Part shown: one piece after another, positions 31,873 through 44,500 of the stretch
How the letters are laid out: every line of letters begins with the position of its first letter
Position numbering within the stretch: position 1 is the stretch's first letter
DNA from: Isoetes taiwanensis
Taxonomy: Eukaryota; Streptophyta; Lycopodiopsida; Isoetales; Isoetaceae
DNA: 64,000 nucleotides
Assembly (NCBI GenBank): GCA_021234155.1
Contig: JAJEKV010000032.1
Coordinates: forward strand, 2,514,783 to 2,578,782
Direction of reading: 5' to 3'
Notes under the pieces: model-generated
The model's database searches: none
Seen by the model: the letters and a program-made list of their open reading frames with translations, nothing else
What the model was told of the DNA's origin: nothing
Program-made: the position numbers and the translations under genes

Positions 31873-32436
31873 TGTTAGTCACATTGCCTCCTGATGCAGG
31901 GACTATTCATGCCTCTGACGGACCAGGTCAAGCTCAAGGATCCATGATCAACCACGGGTCAGCCATCCAAGGCCCCGAGAAGACCAAGCAGCGGCCTATC
32001 AAGAGGCCGCTCGAGACAAGTGAGGGAGGGGCCGTCGCGTCGGCGTCGGCGTGATTCTAGGCACTTCAAGAGGCCGCCAACATTCCTCCGAATCAGGCCT
32101 CCTTCCGTGTCGGCACCGAGATCGGTCCGAGTGTCTATATTGGGCCAAAGGCCATTGTACTATATATATGAGTAGAGCTAGCATATGAGGGCTAGATGAG
32201 TTTTGAGTCTTGTCTCTCTCCAGTCTTCTCTCGATTGCGAGAGCTCATGTATGTTCATCATTGATATCCAAGAAGCATATCATTTTCCTCTCATTGTTCT
32301 CTTCTGTTCCGTTTTCTTCTTCTTGTTCTTTTCTTGCAAATCCCGCGTGACATAGTCCCCCCGGATTCTCCTGTTAGATCCAAGGGTCCTCACAGAGGGC
32401 TGTCTTGCAGGAGTTCCCGAACCCAGACCCCAAACA
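31873..32436 (+). repeat. 3' LTR
   Basis: 564 bp, TGTTAG...CAAACA. TATATATA occurs near 32160-32168 as in the 5' LTR. The flanking pentamer ACGCT follows. Confidence 0.93.
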
Positions 32437-32441
32437 ACGCT

Positions 32442-33203
32442 CATCTAGAACCTCAAGTATATACAATGCCAAGTCATGCACAGATGAGGCTCTGAGAAGT
32501 TTTGGGAGCGTGGAATAGAATGCCAAATTTAAATAATGATTCCTGATAATAACCTGTAACTGGCAACATGCACATAATCTTTCTTCTCATGGGGCAATTG
32601 CAACCGCTCCCATCTACCTATCTCAATCCGTAGGTTGTGGCTCCATGAGCGAATTGATGCAATAGCTACAAACATTTTCCTGGACAACGAAGCAAGCAAA
32701 TAAGCTTATGTTCCTAGTGGCAAAATGGGATTTATATGTGCACCACATGATTTGTTAAAACAGAAATCTTAGTTCTTGTATTGTTTCTATGTAAGATGGA
32801 ATTGTTTCATAGCTGTCTAGAGATCTAGCAAATGCATTTTCAGTACAAAACTAGAGTATGGAAAAGGCCGTTGCCTTTTCCATGGCTTCTAATCATTGAT
32901 GCCCATCAAATATATAACAAATATTTCCTTCTATTAAAAGGAGCAATATCTTTTTTTATCTCCTTCAAAACCCTTTAGAAGGCTTTGGTCTTATTTCTTT
33001 GATGCCACCTTTTCTATAGTCTTTTAAACTAGCACAATCTTAGTTCAACGATTGGATGCTACACCATGGATAATAGATTCTAAGGTTTGGGACAAACAAT
33101 TTGACTTTCTTTCTCATTCTCTTGCTCCCATAGCCACTTCCTGAGCATCACCATATCAAAAATGAATAAACAAATTGCGTAAATACTTGACTCTCGAGCA
33201 TTT
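32442..33203. other. AT-rich sequence right of the gypsy element
   Basis: Continuation of the DNA interrupted by the gypsy insertion. No gene, RNA or repeat recognised. Confidence 0.5.
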
Positions 33204-33573
33204 TCTCTTTGCTTGTCCAAGTACCTGGTCGAAGTTACAATTCTAGGCTTTTCATTTAGCAGCAGGTTGGTTGTTGTGGACTATCTGGAAAAGATGGAGA
33301 CTGGTAGTCTTCAAAGGTCTGGATGTGGCAGATGACCGTGTTCTTTAATATACTCAAGGTAGCATTGCTAAGTCTTATTTTTCTTCACTTGCCCCTCTTA
33401 AGAGGCGCTTGATCTTTGAGGAGTATTTAGATGTGCACTCTTATGCATAGGGGGTTGTTTCACTCAGTGGATTCATGCTTATTCCTGTCTTTGCATCTTT
33501 ACTTGTACTTGACTTATGATTAAATAAAGACTGACGTCCTTTAACAAGAAAACTTGTCTCTTTGCTTGTCCAA
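33204..33573 (+). mobile_element. 5'-truncated LINE with 17-bp target-site duplication
   Basis: The inserted part is 33221-33556, flanked by identical TCTCTTTGCTTGTCCAA at 33204-33220 and 33557-33573. It encodes only the very end of a LINE (AAGWLLWTIWKRWRLVVFKG, comparable with the end of the 886-4647 element) and closes with AATAAAGACTGACGTCCTTT and a short A-rich tail. That 3' sequence matches the nested LINE at 9850, so both come from one subfamily. Confidence 0.88.
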
Positions 33574-36500
33574 ATGTTCAACTGGCATAGTCCTCGTAAA
33601 AAAGTTTATTTAATAGTGCACTGGATAGCCAATGCGTCCTCAGGAGTGCATGGCAACTTTTGAGCGCTTTGGGGATCCAGTGATGCAGATTAGCCACAAA
33701 GATCATCGACAACATGTAGAGTAGTTGGTTGCATGTTCAATGTTTTGCCACTTCACTGACCCTTTCTTAGATCTGAAGCGCGTGAGATCTTGACTATCTG
33801 GGGACCTTCACAAACTAGGGCTTCCTGCTTATTAATCTATCAAGCTTGTAGCAAAAGATCAACGTTGCTTTCCTTTGATGTTTAAGTCTCCTCAAAATGT
33901 ACTAGAGAATACTGCATACAAAATCTAGAACAAAACCCAATAACAACCATTGATAAGTATGACAAGGGTAATGAACAATGCATTCTACTTCTATCACTAT
34001 CACGAAGGTAGAATGATGCATTACTTATATCTATATAGAAAATTGTTCTATCTAATTATCACTACTTATGTAATGCAGTATAATTTGTTCTTAGAAAAAT
34101 AGGAAGCTAATATTTCTGGGCTGAGGATAGCCCTGGGGTTGACACGTACATTTTTTCTTCATTTTTAAAATATTTAAAAGAAAATATTGTATGGTTGACA
34201 CGTGAATCTTCCTCTTTTCTTGCTCTGCAAGCAATCCATTCTTGCACTGGAACCTCTGTTCACCCCTGTTCTGCGATCGCCTGTTCTGATGCAAGCAATG
34301 ATCCGACACCCTCTGTCCCGATCCTTTCCCTTCTCCACCACTCAAGCTCAACCCCCTGGAGCTTCTCCTTACTTATCCAACCTCATCCCCTATTCTAGCA
34401 CCCAATTCCTGCCCGCAGCTATGGCCGCTCTGCAGTGCAATGCCGCCCACATCAGATAAGAGAGGAGCAGCATTATCCAAGGTTTTAAGCTTTGGAATAA
34501 CTGGAGAAGCTCCGACGGATTTGCTCCTCGAAAGATTAGGTTTACCATCTTGGAAGCTTTCTTCTGCTTGGCTTCGAAGGCGAGGACCTTCATGATCTTG
34601 GCGATGGACAAACTCTTAGTCTTAGGGGTTTTTTTTTGCAGGAGCAGAGGCTTTGGAACTCCGGCGAGATTCGTCTGTTTGAACAGAAGCAGTGGAGCAA
34701 GATTCTTTGGGCGGTTTTGCACGCAAGAGCAAACCCGATATTCTGATGTGCGATTTATTGCGGCCCATAGGGTAAGAAAAGGCAAATCCAAAGTTTTGGT
34801 GGTAGGCTAAGAGGAAGGGATTATGCAGAGGGCTTTGAAGCAGCGAAGGAGCTTTGGTGGTAGGCTAAGAGGAAGGGATTATGCAGAGGCCTTTGATGCA
34901 GCGAATCCTCTTACGTCGTTTTCTAGTGCGATAGACCTTAAATGTTAATCAATGTTTTTCAGAAACTGCTGGATTTGGAAGCATAGACTTGCTTCTCATT
35001 CTTCTGCAGGCTATGGTGGCATCGCAAGGGCGAATCCGGAGCTATTCTCTCTGTTTTCGGTGCTCATGATTTTATTTTTTTTGGATGCAATTGGTAATGA
35101 ATGCTCTGAATTTGTATTTCAATTTTGAAGCTTGGATTTGGTTTTCCTTTTAAAACTTGAATAAGACCTTTTATGCAGATGCTTACGGAGGGCAATGAGA
35201 GGGTGTCCATGAATGCAGATACTTATGCAAGAAAAAATAGAAAGGTGCATTAGGTACTCTGTTTGCAAGAAAAAACAGAAAGGTGCATTAGGTACTCTGT
35301 AGAAACAAAATAAAAATATGTGATGGCTCAATTCAAGTTTTTTTCTGTCTGAAGCCAAGCTGTGTGTTTGCAGTAATGAAACTGGGTTTTGCCGATCTGT
35401 GCGCTTAGCTTCGATAGGTTTTATTGAACCGTGAGCTTAACACATAGGCAGATCATCGACAATATCGAAGGGGCCTTGAGTTGTTCTTCAGCTGCTTTTG
35501 CAAAATCTGGTCTTGCCTATACAATTTCGGGTTATTTGAAGTCATGGGACCAGCTCAAGCTCTGACTGCTCAAGATTTTTTTCGGTGTTCTCATCGGCGT
35601 CGCCTGGTCTTCTCTTAAGCTCGATTGGGATACCGGACGAGGATATCCCTTTTTTTACTGCATTTAGTGATTTGAACAATTGTTTTTATAACCAATTTAT
35701 TTACTAGTTCCAATTGCTTTTTAGCTAACTTAACTCGATGGTACCCATTCGACTCCCTTGCTACCATGGTATCCCAAGTGCCTAGCTAGAGAAATACAAA
35801 AACATAGGCTACATTTTTTGCTTGAATGCAAGATCCAAATAGAATCCAAAGATTCCAAACCAATGCTATACCATAATAACTCTCTCAAACTAGGATTTTT
35901 AACACTAAGACACCCTCTGATATAATTTGTCCATAAGTCTTGTGCCTTGCGTTGTGGCAGTAGATAATTGCTCAGGACTATGCCTTTCTGTGATTAAGAA
36001 CCTGAGCATCTGCAAGTATGATTATCTCATCGCTTTGTTCCTCGCTCATTGCCTTTATTCAATGAGCTTTAGCTTACATGTATCCTTCTTCAGATATGGG
36101 AAATGGGTTCACGAACTTTACAAATATTAATGTGTGGCGAGAGCTCTCTTTGCAAGATGTGCATAAGTGACTTCTTCCCTATTTCCATTTCGAATTTCAG
36201 GTTCTTGCATGCACATTTAGCACCTTGATTTGGATGACAATTATCTGTAAGCTGGTTGATCTTGATTTTGATGGCAAGTATTTTGCTGGGAATTTACTGA
36301 AGCATATGCAAAATTGAACTGACAATTCCAATGGCCTTGCAAAGTTTGAAGCAAATGAGAAGCTCCCCAGTAATATAGGTAGTTTTTCGTCGAATTTCAA
36401 TCAGTTGATGATTCATTGTTTCTGAGAAAGCTAAGATTATGTTAACCAACGAGGCTGCTAAAGTTTACCTTGAAAAGGTCGCATTGCATACATTAATTTG

Positions 36501-36780
36501 AAGCCATTTTTAACCTCTGTGGCTTTGACATTTGTGGCTTTGTCTTGCTGCATAATGCAAATGACTCAATAGTTTGCATATTTGAAAGAATGCAAAGTGC
36601 ATGATTATTTTGAAAACATCATTTTTATTGTGTCTAGGTGTCAATCCCGAAATGACACTAATAGAGCACCTTAGAGCAATGCAATTTGAGAAACTGCAAT
36701 GCAATTTGAGGCAAGAGAGAAACTTTGTGATTAACTCGCTTTACTATTCTATAGGCCATAGTGCAAATAATTTTTTATTT
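33574..36780. other. Intergenic stretch, no gene established
   Basis: AT-rich with several open stretches and small direct duplications: a 58-bp duplication at about 34796-34911 and a 38-bp duplication at about 35227-35302. Two opposing frames overlap at 34390-34810 (one lysine-rich and hydrophobic, one basic) and neither could be assigned. A fragment near 36425-36500 reads KAKIMLTNEAAKVYLEKVAL and looks coding but is isolated. If a host gene lies here it is decayed or split by introns beyond recognition. Confidence 0.4.
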
Positions 36781-36868
36781 TTTATTTTTTATTTTTAATT
36801 GAAGCAATGGAACAAAAATTACAAATTGAATTTAAAATTTTCATTTTGATATGTTCTCCATAATATTC

Positions 36869-36988
36869 GGGTTTAGAATTGACACCAAGTTGGTAAAGAG
36901 AAATGTTCGCGGCGGCCCGTTTAGAATTGACACCAAGTTGGTAAAGAGAAATGTTCGCGGCGGCCTTGGCCGCCGCGATAAATTTCTT
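36869..36988. repeat. 48-bp tandem duplication ending in a GC-rich perfect hairpin
   Basis: The unit GTTTAGAATTGACACCAAGT... occurs twice, 48 bases apart. The second copy runs into CGCGGCGGCC-TT-GGCCGCCGCG at 36956-36977, a 10-bp perfect stem with a two-base gap, extended imperfectly by AGAAAT/ATTTCT. It looks like the remnant of a foldback element and stands about 350 bases upstream of the SUF4-like gene. Confidence 0.75.
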
Positions 36989-37330
36989 GTATATATAATA
37001 CCTATATATATTGTGTAACTATGGCGTAAATATGCAATTTTCTAGATTAAAAAGGGCTCTACAGCCACATCACACATTAGAGCTTAAAACTTTGAGTTGA
37101 TTCCCACATAGTTTTTACAACAGAACATTTTTCTAACATGAAGTGGTTGTATATATATTGGTGCATAGCTATATTTTGATGGCTTGAAAGGTTGCAGGCT
37201 TTCACGGCCTTCAAAAAAATTCCCTTTTGCCCTTTCCTTCTTTGGCTACTTGTTAAAAGTTCTGCCGGAGTAGGGCTTCGTCCAAATAGGCGCTGCAGTG
37301 TAGTCTTCGCCGCCATTGTTTCCCAGAACC

Positions 37331-39569
37331 ATGGGAAAGAAGAAGAAGAAGGTCTATAAGGTATGGTGTTACTATTGCGAGCGTGAGTTCGATGATGAGA
37401 AAATCTTAATCCAACATCAGAAAGCAAAGCATTTCAAGTGTCATGTTTGCCACAAAAAGCTTTCCACCGCAGGTGGCATGCAGATTCATGTATTGCAAGT
37501 GCATAAGGAGTCCATTACCAAGTAAGATGATTGGCTTGTTTTATGTACAGTCTCCGTTTTTCTCTTTGGATGCATTTGACGATACAATTTAGTGATTCAG
37601 AACCTAGAAACTTTAATTTTGAGAACTGTTACAACGATTCCCAATATTTTTTTTAAACCTGGTAGCTAATAGATTGTGTTACATTTGCTAGGGTGCCAAA
37701 TGCAAAGCCAGATAGGGAGTCTATAGATATTGAGATCTTTGGCATGGATGGTATACCTCCTGAAATTTTAGCAGCTCATGATGGGGAAGACGGTTATGAT
37801 GGTATGTATTCTGAACTCTTGAACACTAGATTAGGACTTTGGCACATTAGGATATGAAGTGCAACTTGAAAAAAAGAATCAATGTCATCATGGATGATTG
37901 CAGTGGTGGTGCTATAATGGCTTTTTTTGTTCCATGTTCTGCACTGGATCTGAGGGGTGAGTCCTCCTTCACTGTGTCTAAGATATTATACATTTATTGC
38001 TCTTAAACAAAAAAACAAGGGATAGTGAAATTGTTATGGAGGTTGGAGTTCGACTTCGAGATCAAGAAGTTTAGATCTTCTATTTGTTATGATGTTTATA
38101 TTATATGCTGAAGTGCTAATTAATGCAGAGGATGAGCAGCCTTCAAAGATGTCAAGGCTTGATTTTCCTCCATATGGGGCATTGGGTGGTGGTTCAAATG
38201 CTTTTGGTATGGCTCCCCAACCGCTGTATGCAATGCCTCCTGCGTAAGTATCACTCCCTACACCTCACGTATACTTTTTGTGTGACCAGCCAGGTGTTGG
38301 AACATTAATTGAACAAGGTGCGTAGGTATTTATGCTGGCTTAGGTTCTGGATTTATGCTTCTGGATTGCGAATGTTATTTCATAAAACCTTTAGTTTGCT
38401 AGACTAATCTTGTTTCTATTACTTATTTACAGATATGTGCAACGGCCAGCAATTTTGCCAACTCCGTCGCAGCAGGGATGGTACTCAATGCAGACACCCG
38501 GCCCTCCTGCAATGCCTCCCAGGCCACCCCAGCCCCCTCAGCCACTTTTCCCTATACAAAATGTGCCCCAACCACCTTCTCAGCCACTTTTTCCTATCAG
38601 GTCCACTATGCCTTCTAGTTCAATGCCACAGCCATTGTTTCCAGTGAATGGATCAGCAACAGGATCTCCAAATCTTTCTGTTTCTATGCCTTTGGCATCA
38701 ACGCCATCTTTGACTGGATCTCCAGCTCCTGGCTCCATAGCTGGACAGTCAGCTGCCTTATATACAGGAGGGATGTCTTCTTCATTTGTTAGTGGAGGTC
38801 GTTTCCCTTGCTTTCTTGTTCCTTATTCATAATTACTGCTGGCTTATATTTTCAATGTGTATGCAGGCTTATTTGCTGGTCAGCCAACCATTTATACCAC
38901 TGATGGAATACCTCCTGCAATTGCAAATAAGCCACAGGGTCCACCAGTGGTAAATGAAGTTTACCTGCTTTGGGATGACGAAGCTATGTCTATGGTAGGG
39001 AAGTCAAATTTGCCTATATTTCTAGTGTGCTGCAACTATTGCTGATATAAGTTTATTGTATACAGGAGGAAAGGAGACTCTCATTACCACAATATCAGGT
39101 TGTTGATGAAACACTTCAGGTAAGTCGTAAGAACTTAGGAATTATTAATGGTACCAAGGAGGTAATTGCATGCTTAAAAGTATATTAGTTTTTGCAATGC
39201 TGCTTTGAATTGTTAATAAATCCTACTGCGTAAAATCATAAATGCTGTATGTTCAATCAGTGAAAGGAATAATAAGAATAAGCTCTAAAAAAACCCGTTT
39301 TCCTGTTGCTTCTTTTTATCTAAGGCCTAAAGACTAAATGACTGAATTAGTGGCATATTTTTCATGCATTCTATTGTATCATCACAGATTCATCCTGATG
39401 TAGAAGGTTTCCTACTGTTTGCTGCAGTTAGTCTTTTTACACTGTAATATAGGCATTTCATTGTGTCATAGATTGACACTTGTTGCTACAGATGGATTCT
39501 GTTGATGCAGCTATTGACAAAAGGATACAAGAGAGCAGGCTCGCTGGACGGATGAGTTTCAAAGTCTGA
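37331..39569 (+). CDS. SUF4: SUF4/BuGZ-type C2H2 zinc-finger protein, seven coding exons
   Basis: Exons 37331-37521, 37692-37801, 38129-38243, 38433-38797, 38867-38994, 39066-39119 and 39492-39569 all have GT-AG borders and matching phases, giving 346 residues. The N-terminus is [20 protein letters not shown] with two zinc fingers (CYYC...HQKAKH and [17 protein letters not shown]). Then come the conserved [16 protein letters not shown], a long Pro/Ser-rich middle and the conserved C-terminus ([45 protein letters not shown]). Arabidopsis SUF4 (SUPPRESSOR OF FRIGIDA 4) is a DNA-binding nuclear protein that activates FLC with FRIGIDA. The animal relatives BuGZ/ZNF207 act in spindle assembly. In a plant without FLC the role is probably general transcription or chromosome biology (inference). 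The gene looks intact. It could be mis-annotated as several short genes because its exons are small. Confidence 0.95.
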
Positions 39570-40730
39570 TTTGCTTAAAAGACAAGTGTATAGGCTAGCA
39601 CGGGAAATTGAAGTGAAGCTTTAAGTCCAGGTGGGTGCATCAGAAGCACAGATTTCGTCTTAGATTTTAGTACAGAAAGAAATTTTTTGACTGAGCCATT
39701 GTAAGCCAACGAGGTCATCACCATTTTGTGTTGTGAAGAATATTCTTTTCAGGCTTTCGACTTCAGGGGGAATAATTCGGAGTACATTTTTATTACCTTG
39801 ATTTAACAAGCTGGGCAAATTTCTGGTATGGAATGCATGGAGCTTGTACTTTTCTTGTCTGACTCAGAAAAATGGGGCTCAAGTGCTGGGGAAATGAATC
39901 CCAATACCTTGTAGGCTTTTGCATTCTTCGGATTATTTTTGGGTGCTATTGTAAGGTGTTCATACAAAGAAAGGTATGCATTGTTCCTAGGTAACTTCTA
40001 AGATATTTGATGAGTTTTACTATATGGTGGCAGCATGTTGCTCAAGGGTCGAATGCACATAAAATAGGGACTTGTGTCATCATTTTTGTTGTGGTGTCCT
40101 GTTTACATTATTGCATTCTGGTAAATTCTTAAGACACTATCGGACTATCCCAACGAAACCTGATAAAAGGAAACAGAGACATCTCAATAGCCATCCACAG
40201 ATGTTGGGAACACGTCATTGGGGCTTATGTTACATTCTGTGGACTGACAGCGATAACCATGCATACAATATCTACAGATCTAGGAAAATGTTATTTGAAA
40301 TCAATGATAGAATGCATGTTTGAAACTCAGAAGCTCCTTCCCTATTCTGACCGCCAACGTTGCTCTGCACGTAAACGCAGGTTAAGAAAAATTCTGTCGC
40401 GTGAGCTACTCATGTCGTCCCACGTGGCACTATTTCTTTAGTGAATGAAAGTAGGTTCATGATTTTACTCTGCATTCTTGCTGTTTCACCAATTTTTGCC
40501 TCACATTTTGATGATTTTGCCTCACATTTTGGACCTCCGTCCCCGTAGGGCCTTGAGGCAGCGCCGCTAGTCGAGGCGGTGCACGAGCGGCAGACTGCGA
40601 GTGCCGCTGACGTTGTGCGTGTCGGTGCACGAGCGGCAGACCGCGAGTGCCGCCGAGGTTGTGCGCGTCATTGAGAGGCCCTGTGAGGACGGAATGCCCT
40701 CCCCCAATAGATTACAGGACATAATAAATT
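39570..40730 (+). other. 3' UTR of the SUF4-like gene and downstream spacer
   Basis: No further gene recognised. A GC-rich 46-bp direct duplication lies at about 40577-40668 (unit beginning GGTGCACGAGCGGCAGACTG). Short frames at 40072-40441 have no recognisable features. Confidence 0.5.
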
Positions 40731-41213
40731 GTAGGTCCAAATTACGAATATGATCGTGGCTATGGTGGATGTTCTGGTGTGGAATCTGGTCTGAGAAAGC
40801 TTCAAATCAACTTGAAATCGCTGATAATATGCTCCAATCCTGTTTCTTCCCTTGCTTCTGTGAATTTCGAGCTCAGAGAAAACAGAGCTCTCTGTTTCTA
40901 GCTTCTATTTCTCTGTTTCTAGCTCTCTGTTTCGAGCTTTGTTTCGAGTCCCTGAGGGCGACTTCAGCAAATCGCGGCGGCTTCGGCTTTGTAAATCTGA
41001 GAGACTTTGTTCGGTGACTGAAGACATAGCGCAAACAGTGGTAAATCTGAGGGCCGGACAGTAGTAAACAATGGTAAATTTGAGGACAAACAGTGGTAAA
41101 TATGAGGGTAAACAAGGCTGAAACAAACAGGGGAGCGGCGGCGCCGCTCTGCAAGCGGCAGAGGATATTGCGTGAGAAAAAACACGCACAAATTGATAGT
41201 AATTTGGACCTAC
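40731..41213. mobile_element. Possible non-autonomous element with 15-bp terminal inverted repeats
   Basis: GTAGGTCCAAATTAC at 40731-40745 is the exact reverse complement of GTAATTTGGACCTAC at 41199-41213. The 450-bp interior has internal repetition (AAACAGTGGTAAATCTGAGG-like units at 41030-41115, CTCTGTTTCTAGCT units at 40880-40940) and no transposase. No convincing target-site duplication is seen, so it could also be a chance inverted repeat, though 15 perfect bases make that unlikely. Confidence 0.5.
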
Positions 41214-41524
41214 CATCTATTACGATGATTTTATCTTCAATTCTGTAAAATTTATGGCTAGAATTTCTCTTAACCTGTGTTCACGTCGCACCAATCTTCT
41301 TCTTGCGTTGATTCCGGTGAGTCAACAGGGGACGACGTCGTTAAAGAACATTCCTCTATACAATAATTTGCCCTATGTGAAGAAAAGGCAAACGAAGAAA
41401 AAACGTATTTGTTGAAAAGTGCAAGATGTTTAGCTAAAAGACTTCTTTTTTTATACGTGAAAAAGGCAAGAAAAAAGGCTTTTATGTTCATCTATCAAAT
41501 CGATAAAAGAAACAAGGTGCTACG

Positions 41525-41545
41525 CACGGAGGGTTGCCCTCCGTG
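41525..41545. repeat. Perfect 9-bp hairpin (CACGGAGGG / CCCTCCGTG)
   Basis: CACGGAGGG-TTG-CCCTCCGTG. No T-run follows and no neighbouring gene needs a terminator. It may be the core of a degraded foldback element. Confidence 0.6.
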
Positions 41546-44500
41546 ACCCGAGAGCGAAATGGCTTAAATCACACTTCAAAGTCATGTTTTCACAATCAAT
41601 CAAAATTGCTACTTCAAAACAATGCAATACTTATACTTGATTCTTGTTTTCAACAAGAATTTCATCCCTGATCCCTAAAATACTATTCTATGTCTAAACA
41701 TACCTCTAATATTATTCTTCACCCTTGATCCCTTATATTATTCTAGAGTCCTATCACGGTATTCCATACCTCAACATTGATTTGAGCACATACAATATTT
41801 TATTCAACTCAATGTCTCAACCTCGACCATTTAACATGATTAAAAGAGAAATGACAAACAAAGCTTTTTGACTTAAATATGCGCACATCATTTGGGTTGA
41901 AATTGTCTGTTTGAGATGTTGATCTATTAATGCTTTCAATTTTGAACATTGATTTTGTATGAAATAGACACGTGAATATATTGTTGTCATCATGGCAATG
42001 ATATGGATTTAAGTTTGTGGCGTTAACAAAATAATTTGATCAAACTGTCTTCTCAATCATTATATCATATAGACCACATGACATCAGTTTGTAGCTTATG
42101 CCTGCAACAACTACCTACTTGTTACCCAATAAAACCATTTCTGCCATTAAGAATTGCAATGCTCCTAATTGTATAATAGATGGAAAAGCACAATTCCCAA
42201 TTGTCAAGTATCCTTTTCTGTAAAGTAAGCTACCCCGAGTTCAGTTTTAATTCAAAAATTTGGAATAGGGCCACTAGCTCGAAATTTGAGTGTTTCAAGT
42301 ATGCTGCATTAAGGTCATCTCAAACCACATAATATATGAGGCAATACTGTTTCTTTAGATAATAATCCTCTACCATTCTGCATTACATAACCGAATAATA
42401 GCCATATCACTACTTGTATGGAACACAAGTAAGTTTTATTACAATGCATAAGGGTTTGTTGATGCTGATACTAGAAACACAATGGACCATTGCAGGAGCA
42501 ATTAGGATAGTATTCCTAAGCCTATATGAAGCAAAACCTCAACTTGGTCTAAACACCATTATAGGAGACTTCCAAGAATAACTTTCGCCCAACACAAACA
42601 TATCAACCTTAATATCCTACACATTTTTAACATCTTGAACTAAAGTGTGTCGCACATACTCCCCATATTCATGACCAACTATAGGCATATATATTTATTC
42701 ATGGGCAATCCTGGAGTATTTCCAATGTCCTTTTTAAGTACACTGAGTTGCGAAATCTCGAAATGTGGCAAAATCAGATCAAACAAATATAGAACCAATG
42801 GAGATAGGCTTGGCTATGGATCTAAAACTACAAGGTTGAATTCATTATTAATGTCTGACATTTTATGGTAGAGTATATCTCTCAATTTTGAATGGCGTGG
42901 AAGACGATCTTGAATATGTGGGATTTGAACCCACATTATGCCCAAAATCTAAGCATACCAAAGTGTAATTATAATGGCTAAGAGATAGCCATGAAGTAAC
43001 CACCATCCATGAGTATTCATGTTCACAATGAATATATTACATCCAAGAGGCCCTTACAATCTATAAGGTACACTAATTATTAGCTAGATAACTTTATTTA
43101 TACTTACTCCATATATCATTTTCTTTGCCAAGGCTTGTACCATGAATCTACATTTTTGTTCCTAGCATTTTCTTCAAGCCAATGTGGTTGTTTAGAACTT
43201 GGCGATATCAGACATGTGACAAAGAAATCGTAATCACTTTGCTTGTCTAGGAGTAACAATTTACTTCTTATATTCTATGATATAACTATAACCTTAGCTA
43301 TAAGGCTTTTCTAAAATACTACAAACCACGGAAATATGTGCCATATCCTACGTCTTGTTTAAGGAGTCGCACCACACTTTGGAGCACATGTTCATGCAAT
43401 GTGATCTATCTGAAGAAGGGTTAAACAACACATGCAATTCAAAATCATCTACTTCTACTAAACCATTGATTGTTGCAGATTGGCTGGTTTGAAAGACTAA
43501 TTTGCTTCAAAATGCACTCCAACTCTTTATAGTTGCATTCATTATGTTTTATGGCCCTCCCTTTCACTAGCTGGAAATCTATCCATTCATACTGTGTATC
43601 TTTATCATCTGCACCTTCAAGGGATTTATTTATTTTGAATATCAAGGTCTAAGGAAGACGAACTACTTAATGCTGCATTTTAACACATAGACCACTTCAT
43701 CTTGCAAAGCATAGATGCTTTCAGTATGGGCTTATGTTATAACTGATACTAGAGGAAGAGTGACTCAACCACCTTAAATGTAACTACGCATTGCATTTAA
43801 AATTAATTGACCATCTACTCAATGGTTCCAATATAGTGTAGAAATAGATTTGGAAAGAAATAGATTTTGAAGGAAATAGATTTTGAAGGGTCGGCTTCAC
43901 ACACTCCCTCGTACAAATGGTTTTTTTTTGTTTAGATTTTTCTGGTTGGTTCTAGAGGGATATAGTGCAGATGGTTTTTTTTTGTTTAGATTTTTCTGGT
44001 TGGTTCTAGAGGGATATAATGCTCTGCAACTTGGATTTCAGACTTCATTATGTAACTGACCTTGGTTGATAGTGCATAACTTACTCCAATATAAGGTAAA
44101 TGGTATTCTTACAGGACCCTATTCACCTGATCATACTTTAGAGGCCCTTATAGCTTACATATATGGACACACTCAGCCAGTTTTAAGGCTGACCATTTAC
44201 TGGTGGCAAACTGGGTATAACAAGTAGCTGGCCTGATAATTAGCATATTTATTTGGTCCCTTTGTCCTGAGACCTACACATAGAATTCGACACAACTTGA
44301 GCCATTTCTTATTGCATCCCTTCTCACTATACTTGACATTCAACAGACTATGGGTCTTCATGCAGCCTTATAAGGGTTTCGACCACCAGGCAATTATGCA
44401 ACACTGGTATTCTCAGCTGGTATAAATAATTATGTTTTTGATCTTCTCAAATTTACTTCCACCTTGACATTGACCAAGACATGGCAACCATGGAGCAGAG

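Larger units (their letters stand above)
21372..32436 (+). mobile_element. Complete Ty3/gypsy LTR retrotransposon with 5-bp target-site duplication
   Basis: Two LTRs of 574 and 564 bp, both starting TGTTAGTC and ending CCCCAAACA, bound an 11.07-kb element. The pentamer ACGCT is present immediately outside each end (21367-21371 and 32437-32441), so this is a single insertion. A polypurine tract precedes the 3' LTR. Domain order is gag, protease, reverse transcriptase, RNase H, integrase, as in Ty3/gypsy. A region of about 4 kb follows integrase, with an antisense ORF and a long sense-strand coding region. The main frames are broken many times, mostly by single-base shifts, so the copy is inactive as read. 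Confidence 0.93.

Noticed and set aside
34390-34810. Opposing frames of 133 and 86 residues as a possible gene
   Set aside because: Neither strand shows a recognisable domain, splice structure or promoter that would decide between them.
41525-41545. Hairpin as a transcription terminator
   Set aside because: Eukaryotic context, no T-run, no adjacent gene ending there.
42905-43020. tRNA-like T-arm (GTGGGTTCAAATCCCAC on the minus strand) with distant TGAATA/TATTCA pairing
   Set aside because: The spacing between the candidate acceptor strands is about 108 bases, and no D-arm or anticodon arm could be fitted. At best a decayed SINE or a chance palindrome.
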